Assembly (NCBI GenBank): GCA_018333405.1
Contig: JAGXSR010000188.1
Location: forward strand, 1 to 5,156
Direction of reading: 5' to 3'
Source of the DNA: Dethiobacter sp.
GTDB taxonomy: Bacteria; Bacillota; Dethiobacteria; DTU022
Length of the DNA stretch: 5,156 bases
This document shows positions 1 through 5,156 of the stretch, piece by piece. A program made the translations under genes and the position numbers. Within the stretch, counting starts at the first letter, position 1, and each line of letters begins with the position of its first letter. The notes under the pieces were generated by a model that ran no database searches, had not been told where the DNA came from, and saw only the letters and a program-made list of their open reading frames with translations.

Positions 1-582
1 TGGAAAAAAGCCGGACTTAAGCTAGCCGCGACAGCCGTCACTTTTTTAACGGCCTCTCTCTTGTTGAGGGATATAAAATGTTTTATCAATCTGCACTATC
101 CTGTAGAGGACGCTATAAGGGTGTTGATATATAATCGTGCCGCCGTACCTGTCGGCGGTTTTTTTTCGCTTCAAAACGTTACCCTGAACTCGTTTGTGCT
201 GCCGGACATTATTCGGCAGGCAATTATTTATAAGACAGCTTATGCGGTTACTCCTGCCGTTTATAGCCCGGAAGATTATCTAACGCTGGTCATGTCCAAT
301 GCGCTATCTTTTCTTACAGCGGTTCTTCTTTGTTGGGGATTGTTTCAACTGGCCGGCAGTTTAAGTCCCATGCATCGCCGTCAGTTAAAAATTCATGAAC
401 ATCTGGGAGGTTTGATTACAGGGATCCTGCGGCAGACGCTTATAGTATTTATAATCGTCGGTTCCGTAACGCCGTATTTATGGTTGTTTGCTGTTCCCAA
501 AGAGATTTTAGATCTGCAACAAACGGTTTTACTACGCTGGCTATTGCAGTTGTTTCATTTGACCGGTATATGGTGGAGGTGA
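1..582 (+). CDS. CvpA-like multi-pass membrane protein (5' end outside window)
   Basis: The frame is open from the first base to TGA at 580-582, giving 193 codons with no start in view. A TTG at codon 21 could be called as a start, but the frame upstream of it already encodes a hydrophobic helix (about codons 5-23), so the gene most likely begins before the window. Two more strong hydrophobic segments lie near codons 95-119 and 136-160. The second follows a basic loop and carries a Gly-x3-Gly-x2-Arg pattern (LGGLITGILRQ), as in the last helices of CvpA-family (colicin V production) proteins, which have about four membrane segments and 160-200 residues. The molecular function of CvpA proteins in Firmicutes is poorly defined. 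What is seen is a membrane protein; the CvpA assignment is an inference from helix layout and this motif. A terminator-like hairpin lies inside the frame at 139-166. The next gene, adk, starts 101 bases downstream. Confidence 0.5.
   Translation, partial: WKKAGLKLAATAVTFLTASLLLRDIKCFINLHYPVEDAIRVLIYNRAAVPVGGFFSLQNVTLNSFVLPDIIRQAIIYKTAYAVTPAVYSPEDYLTLVMSNALSFLTAVLLCWGLFQLAGSLSPMHRRQLKIHEHLGGLITGILRQTLIVFIIVGSVTPYLWLFAVPKEILDLQQTVLLRWLLQLFHLTGIWWR
139..166 (+). terminator. Intrinsic-terminator-like hairpin inside the CvpA-like frame
   Basis: CCGCCG at 140-145 pairs with CGGCGG at 153-158 across a 7-base loop, with a possible G-T pair closing the base (139/159). Eight consecutive T follow at 159-166. 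This is the form of a Rho-independent terminator on the + strand, yet it lies within an open reading frame (codons about 47-55). It could stop part of the transcripts early, or it could be a chance product of the codons for Ala-Ala-Val-Pro-Val-Gly-Gly-Phe-Phe. Confidence 0.35.
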
Positions 583-594
583 TCAGCAGAATTA

Positions 595-600
595 TATAAT
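595..600 (+). promoter_or_regulatory. Possible -10 box upstream of adk
   Basis: A perfect TATAAT lies 13 bases after the stop of the CvpA-like gene and 83 bases before the adk start. No -35 box stands at 16-18 bases upstream; the nearest likeness, TTGACC at 559-564, is 30 bases away, and there is no TG extension. The site could start an adk transcript, but the call rests on one hexamer in AT-rich DNA. Confidence 0.22.
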
Positions 601-673
601 TAGGTTGGCAGGAATTATGCGGGAGAAAGAAGAACAATAAGTGATTACGATCTTTATTTTCCTGAAAAAAGTG

Positions 674-679
674 AGGGAG
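674..679 (+). promoter_or_regulatory. Ribosome binding site of adk
   Basis: AGGGAG lies 4 bases before the ATG at 684, a short but usable spacing. It supports this ATG, which also opens directly with the first strand and P-loop expected of adenylate kinase. Confidence 0.6.
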
Positions 680-683
680 AGCC

Positions 684-1331
684 ATGTTGATCATTTTGCT
701 TGGGCCGCCTGGCGCCGGGAAAGGCACACAGGCTGAGTTTCTGGTGCAGAAGTATGGTTCGGCTTATATTTCTACCGGGGAGATTTTACGCAGCGCGGTT
801 AAAAAGGGCACAGCCATGGGAAAGCAGGCGAAACAGTATATGGATCAGGGACAGTTAGTCCCGGATGAGGTTGTGGTCGGCATAGTACAGGAGAGGCTGT
901 TGGAGCCTGACTGCGGACAAGGCGCCTTGTTGGACGGTTTTCCTCGAACGGTGGTTCAGGCTCGTTCGCTGGATCGGGTATTAGGTGAAATGAACAGCCG
1001 GTTGGACGCTGTTGTTCATATTGCGGTGGAAGAAGAAGAGCTTATTGCCAGGTTGACCGGACGGCGTGTGTGCCGGGATTGCGGCGCCACTTATCATGTC
1101 AAGTTTAACCCGCCCAAGGTGCGAAATATATGTGACCAGTGCGGTGGTGAGCTGTCCCAACGGGATGACGATTCGCTGGCCACTGTAACAGAGAGACTTT
1201 TAGTTTATAAAAAACAGACTGAACCGTTAATAGAGTATTACCAGAAGAGGAATCTGCTTTATACTATTGACGGCAACCAGGAGATCGGCGCCATATCAAC
1301 CCAAATCATTACGGTGCTTGATCAGCTGTAA
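684..1331 (+). CDS. adk: Adenylate kinase, zinc-LID (long) type
   Basis: Cytoplasmic enzyme that interconverts AMP + ATP and 2 ADP, balancing the adenylate pool. The 215-residue length is typical of long bacterial Adk. Motifs in order: P-loop GPPGAGKGT at residues 7-15; the AMP-site segment TGEILR at 31-36, where most family members have TGD; DGFPRT at 84-89 with the conserved Arg88; the LID from about 123 to 160, opening with Arg123 and Arg127; and the C-terminal block around Arg171 and QTEPLI. The LID has Cys130, Cys133, Cys150 and Cys153, the four-cysteine zinc site known from Geobacillus stearothermophilus Adk; zinc there is structural. The ATG is supported by AGGGAG just upstream and by the P-loop position. 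The gene is not flanked by secY and map, its usual ribosomal-operon neighbours, so it may be a relocated or second copy; the window cannot decide. Identity is nearly certain. Confidence 0.97.
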   Translation: MLIILLGPPGAGKGTQAEFLVQKYGSAYISTGEILRSAVKKGTAMGKQAKQYMDQGQLVPDEVVVGIVQERLLEPDCGQGALLDGFPRTVVQARSLDRVLGEMNSRLDAVVHIAVEEEELIARLTGRRVCRDCGATYHVKFNPPKVRNICDQCGGELSQRDDDSLATVTERLLVYKKQTEPLIEYYQKRNLLYTIDGNQEIGAISTQIITVLDQL

Positions 1332-1336
1332 TCTAA

Positions 1337-1558
1337 TTTCGTCGCTTTTATGCCTCTGTTATCGCCGGACCTGTTGCTGAGGCCAAGGCTGTTTGCCATA
1401 CAAACAAAGCCGTGGATCACATCGGACAGTTTACTATTAGCAAAGCCGGCTTGTTGCGGGAAATAGCCAAACCCCAGGAGGCAGAGGAATTGATTAGCCA
1501 GGATGTTAAGAGATTTTTTGCCTAGGGTTTTCCCGAAGCTGCTTTTATTGACCTGCTA
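1337..1558 (+). pseudogene. Remnant of an unidentified gene with an in-frame stop
   Basis: Starting just after a TAA at 1334-1336, this frame reads 62 codons of balanced, soluble-protein-like sequence (for example GQFTISKAGLLREIAKPQ and EAEELISQDVKRFFA) up to TAG at 1523-1525. It goes on for 11 plausible codons (GFPEAAFIDLL) to TAA at 1559-1561, and then for 23 less convincing codons to TGA at 1631-1633. The TAG is one base from CAG (Gln), as expected for a recent nonsense mutation. There is no in-frame ATG and no ribosome binding site, so the 5' end is missing as well. I do not recognise the family. The alternative is that it is a chance open stretch; amino acid composition favours former coding, but this is a judgement by eye. 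Confidence 0.4.
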
Positions 1559-1562
1559 TAAT
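1554..1562 (+). promoter_or_regulatory. Extended -10 promoter candidate for the wal operon
   Basis: TGCTATAAT is a perfect extended -10 (TG, one base, TATAAT). Such elements can work with a poor -35, and here positions 1534-1539 (CGAAGC) do not resemble TTGACA. A transcript from about 1569 would have a leader of roughly 255 bases before walR. The motif overlaps the second stop of the decayed frame, so it may be chance or may have arisen during decay. Confidence 0.3.
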
Positions 1563-1635
1563 CTGCCGAAGTCCTCATACGGAAGAATCTGTTTGCCTGT
1601 ACCACTTCTGTTGCGCTGACGTCGGCTATCTGAAT

Positions 1636-1651
1636 TTTTGATTGATCAAAA
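1636..1651. repeat. 16-bp palindrome in the walR leader
   Basis: TTTTGAT and ATCAAAA form a perfect 7-bp inverted repeat around a 2-base centre (TG). The symmetry would suit a dimeric DNA-binding protein, and the site lies between the -10 candidate and walR. The sequence is AT-rich and only one copy is seen, so it may be chance. Confidence 0.25.
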
Positions 1652-1823
1652 CCGGACCGCTTTGTAAGGAGTGCTTTTTTGTCGCACCCTGGTTGCCATT
1701 ATGGTTTTTTGCATGCCGCGTTTCACTTCTTCTCCGGATGCAGTTGCTTCCTGCAGGGAATAAGCGGACTAAAAGCGAATGTTCCATCAGCCTAGAGCAA
1801 TATATACTGAAAGCAGGCAAGGC

Positions 1824-2528
1824 ATGTTCACTATTCTGGTTGTGGACGATGAGCGGCCCATTGCGGAGATTTTAAAATATAACCTGGAGAAGGAGGGCTA
1901 CCAGGTTATTCTGGCATTTGACGGAGAAGAAGCGCTGCGGCGGGTCAATGCAGATAACCCTGACCTGGTAATACTAGATATCATGTTGCCGAAGAAGGAT
2001 GGGTTCTGTGTATGCCGGGAGATCAGGGCTCAACGGAAAGTGCCCATTATTATGCTTACGGCGAAAGAGACGGAAATTGATAAGGTTCTGGGATTGGAAC
2101 TGGGTGCTGATGACTATGTAACCAAGCCTTTCAGCGCTCGTGAACTATCTGCCCGGGTTAAAGCGATTTTACGTCGGGCCAAGGTATACATCGAGCAGTC
2201 AGAAAAACAAGACGCGAACAAATTGACTTATGACCAACTGTCTGTAGACTTAGATGAGATGAGGGTTTATAACGGAGGCAAGCCGGTAGATTTAACATAC
2301 CGTGAATTTACTTTGCTTGTGCAGATGATGCAGAGACCAGGGCATATTTTCTCCCGACAACAGCTTTTAAACCAGGTTTGGGGTTACGATTATATAGGTG
2401 ATGAGCGGACTGTAGATGTTACGGTCAGGCGGCTCCGCGAGAAATTGGAAATATTACCGGCTCAGCCTGAATTTATTCAGACTAAAAGGGGTGTCGGATA
2501 TTTTTTTAAACGGAAGGAATCTGTTTAA
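1824..2528 (+). CDS. walR: WalR (YycF) response regulator, OmpR/PhoB type
   Basis: DNA-binding partner of WalK that controls cell-wall hydrolase and wall-metabolism genes in Firmicutes; 234 residues. The receiver domain (about 1-115) has the acidic pair Asp8-Asp9, phospho-acceptor Asp52 in LDIMLP, Thr79 in IIMLTAK and Lys101 in TKPF. The blocks EIDKVLGLELGADDYVTKPFS and WGYDYIGDERTVDVTVRRLR (shown only as names of the regions near 84-104 and 193-212) match Bacillus WalR closely. The C-terminal winged helix covers about 133-230 and ends in RGVGYFF. Thr100 aligns with the threonine that PrkC phosphorylates in Bacillus WalR (Thr101). The ATG at 1824 is chosen because ILVVDDE follows at residue 4, as in the family; an in-frame ATG at 1779 would add 15 unsupported residues. 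The ribosome binding site is weak (AGG at 1815-1817). walK overlaps its 3' end. Confidence 0.96.
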   Translation: MFTILVVDDERPIAEILKYNLEKEGYQVILAFDGEEALRRVNADNPDLVILDIMLPKKDGFCVCREIRAQRKVPIIMLTAKETEIDKVLGLELGADDYVTKPFSARELSARVKAILRRAKVYIEQSEKQDANKLTYDQLSVDLDEMRVYNGGKPVDLTYREFTLLVQMMQRPGHIFSRQQLLNQVWGYDYIGDERTVDVTVRRLREKLEILPAQPEFIQTKRGVGYFFKRKESV

Positions 2529-4311
2529 AAGCCTCCAGTGGAAGATTGTATTGGTATATTCTTTATTGCTGCTGTTTTCTTTACAGTTAATTAGTGTGTA
2601 CCTGGTGCAATCTTTGGAGCAATATTCTCTGCAGAACTTCAAGTCCGGCCTGGAAGTGCAGGCACGATTGCTTTCTGTTTTCTTAACACCAAGGTTTATC
2701 GATATCAGCAGCTCAGCGGACGATATCGCACACTTAGTCCAACAATTTGGTGGGACGAAAGGATTGGAAGTTGTTGTGCTGGATAGCCAGGCTTTGGTGA
2801 CGGGCGCTTCAGGCAACCAGTCACTTTTGGGTAGAAGGCTTATCCGTGACGAGATCGCCGCAGCGCTCACCGGTGAAATCGCTGATGCGATCAGGGTTGA
2901 TCCGGTCAGCGGGGAACGGCGTTATTATCTGGCCTTCCCTCTAAGGGATCAGGAGAATATCCTTGGCCTGATCTATTTAAGCGGTTCTTTGCGTAATGTG
3001 GATTCAGTTTTGAATCAGGTCAAGCTTATCCTTCTGACCGGAGCAGCTGTAGCTTTGACGATCAGTTTTATTTTAGGAATCATTTTAACCAGAACAATTA
3101 CCACACCCATCCAGGCGGTCACTCATCAAGCCAGTTTGATGGCCAAAGGTGATTATTCCCGGCAGATCAAAGTAGAAGCCTCAGATGAAATCGGCCAGCT
3201 AGGTGAAACATTTAACTTTCTGGCCGAGCGCCTTAGTTATAATATCAGAGAAATAACTTCTGAAAAAAGCAAAGTAGAAGCGATAATCAACAATATGAGC
3301 GATGGCGTTATTGCCCTGGACGGCAGGGGGCGGCTAATCCATATCAACCCGGCGGCGCAGAGTCTGCTGGCTATTTTAAAAACGGATCCTTTTTCTGCCG
3401 AAGATTCCGGTTTTAATGTGCTTAAAAAAATGCTTGGACGGGAGAACATGCGCCTGTTTACCCAGCAGAAGCGATCTTTTTCCACCGAAATATCCCGGGA
3501 AAAGCCTCCCTGCACGGTAAAAGTTACGCTTGTGCCTTTTAAAGTAGAAAAAGGACGGATGAACGGCACACTTTTGGTTTTACATGATATAACCGGTGAG
3601 CGTGAGTTATCTAAAAGGCAGCAGGAATTTGTGGCTGATGTGTCTCATGAATTGCGCACTCCCTTGACCACAGTAAAAAGTTATATTGAAACACTGTTGG
3701 ATGGGGCTGTGGAAGAACCCGCGGTCCGGGAAAGATTTCTGCGGGTTGTGGAACAGGAAACCGAGCGCATGGTCAGCTTGGTAAAAGACCTTTTAGCTTT
3801 GTCTCAGCTGGACTACAGCCAGGTAGAATGGCATAAAACGGATGTGGAACTAAGAGAGTTGTTCCAGGAAGTGGTGGATCAATGTCGACAGAAAGCGGAT
3901 ATTGAGCTGCCTAAGATAAAGATATCTGCGTCACCGGAGATGGCTTCTTCGTTTGTGGATCGGGGTAAGGTCGTGCAGGCCTTAGCTAATATTCTGAACA
4001 ATGCTGTCCGTTATACCGCTCCGTCCGGGGAGGTAGAAATCAGCGCTACAGCGCAAGATTCCATTGTCACGATTATGATAGCCGACACGGGCGTAGGGAT
4101 ACCGCCCGATGATTTGCCGCGCGTTTTTGAACGGTTTTACCGGGTTGAAAAAACACGCAGTCGGGATCATGGAGGAACCGGGCTAGGCCTTCCTATCGCC
4201 CGGAAAGTAGTAGAGGCTCATGGGGGCAAAATCTGGATAGAAAGCAGTCTGAATAAAGGAACAAAAGTCTGGTTTACTTTACCCCAAAAACCGGGCAAGG
4301 AGGTTACCTGA
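2491..4311 (+). CDS. walK: WalK (YycG) sensor histidine kinase
   Basis: Membrane sensor that phosphorylates WalR. Numbered from GTG 2491 (606 residues): TM1 about 19-39, an extracytoplasmic sensor domain about 40-177, TM2 about 179-200, HAMP about 201-255 (TRTITTPI, DEIGQLGETFN), PAS about 270-368 (NNMSDGVIALD), then HisKA with His386 in VSHELRTPLT and a HATPase domain. The ATPase has the N box NILNNAVRY (Asn500, Asn504), G1 DTGVGIP from Asp532, F box FERFYRVE near 546 and G2 GGTGLGL at 561-567, all intact. The start is uncertain. GTG 2491 is the only conventional start with a modest walR overlap (38 bases), but its 10 extra residues are read from conserved walR sequence and its ribosome site is too close. 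CTG 2521 would give a protein opening FKSLQWKIVLVY, where family members start, 8 bases before the end of walR. An ATG at 2416 overlaps walR by 113 bases and is unlikely. walH follows with a 1-base overlap. Confidence 0.95.
   Translation: MSDIFLNGRNLFKSLQWKIVLVYSLLLLFSLQLISVYLVQSLEQYSLQNFKSGLEVQARLLSVFLTPRFIDISSSADDIAHLVQQFGGTKGLEVVVLDSQALVTGASGNQSLLGRRLIRDEIAAALTGEIADAIRVDPVSGERRYYLAFPLRDQENILGLIYLSGSLRNVDSVLNQVKLILLTGAAVALTISFILGIILTRTITTPIQAVTHQASLMAKGDYSRQIKVEASDEIGQLGETFNFLAERLSYNIREITSEKSKVEAIINNMSDGVIALDGRGRLIHINPAAQSLLAILKTDPFSAEDSGFNVLKKMLGRENMRLFTQQKRSFSTEISREKPPCTVKVTLVPFKVEKGRMNGTLLVLHDITGERELSKRQQEFVADVSHELRTPLTTVKSYIETLLDGAVEEPAVRERFLRVVEQETERMVSLVKDLLALSQLDYSQVEWHKTDVELRELFQEVVDQCRQKADIELPKIKISASPEMASSFVDRGKVVQALANILNNAVRYTAPSGEVEISATAQDSIVTIMIADTGVGIPPDDLPRVFERFYRVEKTRSRDHGGTGLGLPIARKVVEAHGGKIWIESSLNKGTKVWFTLPQKPGKEVT
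2512..2518 (+). promoter_or_regulatory. Ribosome binding site favouring the CTG start of walK
   Basis: GGAAGGA inside the last codons of walR ends 2 bases before CTG 2521; its first GGA stands 6 bases away. It lies downstream of GTG 2491, so it can serve only the CTG (or a TTG at 2551, which would cut into TM1). The spacing is short but fits a coupled start at the walR stop. Confidence 0.4.
4297..4303 (+). promoter_or_regulatory. Ribosome binding site of walH
   Basis: A perfect AAGGAGG in the last codons of walK lies 7 bases before ATG 4311. It fixes the walH start and suggests strong initiation in addition to coupling with walK termination. Confidence 0.85.
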
Positions 4312-5156
4312 TGAGCGAAAGCGGCAAAAGCTTCCTGCTTGTGGCCTTGGTATTTTCAAGCCTGATGTTGACCTACCAGCTCTGGTTTGGTTCAGAGCCT
4401 TTTGAAAAAATAACCGACGACGCGTATGATCCGATCTTCTTTGAAGAACCGCGCCCGTTAAGCCGAGCTGTTGCTCCTCACCAGGTTATATTTCAGATTG
4501 GTGGCATGTTCTACCGGTTTGGACATGGGAACCAGAATTATCATAAACTCTGGGAATGGACATCTGAGTTACTTCAGCGAGTTCCTTATGCTCAGTACAG
4601 GTTGACAGAGGAAACTCCAAGGGAAGGACTTCCCTTGGTTACTTTTTCTTTTCAACCCATATTGCCTGCAGGCAATGGCAGTCCATGGTTAAAAGAGGAT
4701 ATGGAGCGAGAGATAGAAGAAGTTATTATTATCGAGCAGGGTGACCAATATTGGCTGGAACTGCAAGCATCCGGTGGTGCTGTTTTGCTGCTCGATTTAT
4801 CGTTGGAGATGGGATTTTCCCTGCGGGAATTGGTCGCTTCTCTAAATTTGGACGGCGCTGTGAAGTACAGAGAGCTGAACGCGGTGGATTTAAGCGATGC
4901 TTTGGAAATGGAAATGGTGCTAAGTGGCCCGCTGTATGTTCCGGCGGAGCCGGTACAAATGGATGAGTTGTTGCTTGCCGAGGAAGAATTAGACCAGGAG
5001 ATGCTGGTAAAAATGTTTTTTGTAGACCGAAGCCTGGTCAGAATGATCTCCGAGCGAGACGGCTCACTGATCTATACCGATGGTGAAAAAGGTCTTCGTT
5101 TTAACGGCGGGTTTGTATTTACGCACCCACAGTTGGAGCAGGCACAGGCAACGCAC
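4311..5156 (+). CDS. walH: WalH (YycH) regulator of WalK, 3' end outside window
   Basis: The frame is open from ATG 4311 to the window end (282 codons, no stop). The ATG shares one base with the walK stop TGA (4309-4311) and follows a perfect AAGGAGG. The product has a short cytoplasmic start, one membrane anchor at about 7-25 (FLLVALVFSSLMLTYQLW), and a large domain that would lie outside the cell. Residues 231-264 (VKMFFVDRSLVR, then YTDGEKGLRF) match the characteristic block of YycH proteins, where a Phe-Phe-Val-Asp motif is followed by a Tyr-Thr-Asp-Gly motif. In Bacillus, YycH and YycI contact WalK through their membrane helices and restrain it; in Staphylococcus they activate it, so the sign here is unknown. 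The full protein is usually about 430-450 residues, so perhaps two thirds is visible. Two strong palindromes lie within the gene at 4617-4638 and 4661-4676. walI would be expected next. Confidence 0.9.
   Translation, partial: MSESGKSFLLVALVFSSLMLTYQLWFGSEPFEKITDDAYDPIFFEEPRPLSRAVAPHQVIFQIGGMFYRFGHGNQNYHKLWEWTSELLQRVPYAQYRLTEETPREGLPLVTFSFQPILPAGNGSPWLKEDMEREIEEVIIIEQGDQYWLELQASGGAVLLLDLSLEMGFSLRELVASLNLDGAVKYRELNAVDLSDALEMEMVLSGPLYVPAEPVQMDELLLAEEELDQEMLVKMFFVDRSLVRMISERDGSLIYTDGEKGLRFNGGFVFTHPQLEQAQATH
4617..4652 (+). terminator. Terminator-like hairpin inside walH
   Basis: CCAAGGGAAG (4617-4626) and CTTCCCTTGG (4629-4638) are perfect 10-base inverted arms separated by GA. As RNA this could form an 8-bp stem with a 6-base loop. 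It is followed by a T-rich run (4639-4652: 11 of 14 bases are T). The form resembles an intrinsic terminator, with the T tract broken by AC and C. It lies about 310 bases inside walH, so it would at most reduce expression of the distal operon. Confidence 0.3.
4661..4676. repeat. Perfect 16-bp palindrome inside walH
   Basis: ATTGCCTGCAGGCAAT is identical to its reverse complement over all 16 bases, 22 bases after the hairpin at 4617-4638. Its core CCTGCAGG also occurs at 1750-1757 ahead of walR. It could be a protein-binding site or a byproduct of the codons for Ile-Leu-Pro-Ala-Gly-Asn. Confidence 0.35.

Larger units (their letters stand above)
1332..1823. other. Region without an intact gene between adk and walR
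   Basis: This 492-base stretch holds no intact gene that I can support. Its first half contains a protein-like frame interrupted by stops (1337-1558). The second half holds an extended -10 motif (1554-1562), a 16-bp palindrome (1636-1651) and an AAGGAG sequence (1666-1671) ahead of a doubtful short frame. Open frames on both strands between 1626 and 1875 disagree with each other, match no family that I recognise, and run into the start of walR. I see no clear terminator for adk, no tRNA and no riboswitch fold that I can name. Confidence 0.6.

Noticed and set aside
617..640. Seven-codon frame (MREKEEQ) between the CvpA-like gene and adk
   Set aside because: Too short to judge, with only a weak AGG ahead of it and no sign of a leader-peptide role.
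1626..1820. 64-codon frame on the - strand upstream of walR
   Set aside because: Basic, low-quality sequence that conflicts with + strand frames and has no recognisable family.
1779..1823. Upstream in-frame ATG as the walR start
   Set aside because: It adds 15 residues absent from WalR proteins, which begin just before the ILVVDDE motif; ATG 1824 fits the family.
1642..1875. 77-codon + strand frame running into walR
   Set aside because: Its 3' part overlaps the start of walR in another phase, and its sequence resembles no known protein.
2416..2490. Upstream in-frame ATG as the walK start
   Set aside because: It would overlap walR by 113 bases, and the added residues are simply walR's winged-helix codons read in another frame.
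2454..2870. 138-codon frame on the - strand across the walR/walK junction
   Set aside because: Complement of well-supported coding sequence, with Ser- and Asn-rich shadow composition and no domain.
3237..3569. 110-codon frame on the - strand within walK
   Set aside because: Lies opposite the intact PAS domain of walK and shows no independent motif.
4751..4966. 71-codon + strand frame inside walH
   Set aside because: Out-of-phase shadow of walH with Gly/Arg-rich composition; the walH frame is supported by its start, membrane anchor and family block.
1..5156. CRISPR arrays, tRNA or rRNA genes, insertion sequences, phage or defence genes
   Set aside because: I looked for regularly spaced repeats, cloverleaf-like segments, terminal repeats and transposase motifs and found none.

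Overview
The window looks like part of a chromosome from a low-to-mid GC Firmicute, probably a clostridial (Peptococcaceae-like) lineage. The reasons are a WalR/WalK/WalH gene string, which is confined to Firmicutes, an adenylate kinase with a four-cysteine zinc LID, and a perfect AAGGAGG ribosome binding site before walH. The genus is an inference; no rRNA or other taxonomic marker is present. All supported genes lie on the + strand.

Layout. Positions 1-582 hold the 3' part of a multi-pass membrane protein that resembles the CvpA family; its start is outside the window. After a 101-base gap comes adk (684-1331), complete with every adenylate kinase motif. Positions 1332-1823 hold no intact gene. 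The first half contains a protein-like reading frame without a start and with two in-frame stops, best read as an unidentified gene remnant. The rest probably carries the leader of the wal operon, with one extended -10 promoter candidate, a 16-bp palindrome and a very weakly supported 38-codon frame. From 1824 the operon walR (response regulator), walK (membrane histidine kinase) and walH (membrane-anchored regulator of WalK, cut by the window end) runs with overlapping genes and looks translationally coupled.

How they work together. In Firmicutes WalK senses the state of the cell wall or division site and phosphorylates WalR, which controls autolysin and wall-remodelling genes; WalH acts at the membrane on WalK. 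Adk (AMP + ATP to 2 ADP) and the CvpA-like protein have no evident functional tie to the wal operon, and adk is not in the common secY-adk-map setting.

I see no previously undescribed multi-gene system. The points worth a second look are two intrinsic-terminator-like hairpins inside coding frames (CvpA-like gene and walH), a perfect 16-bp palindrome in walH, the walK start (a CTG codon fits the family better than the available GTG), a possible change in the WalK PAS metal site, and the decayed frame between adk and walR.
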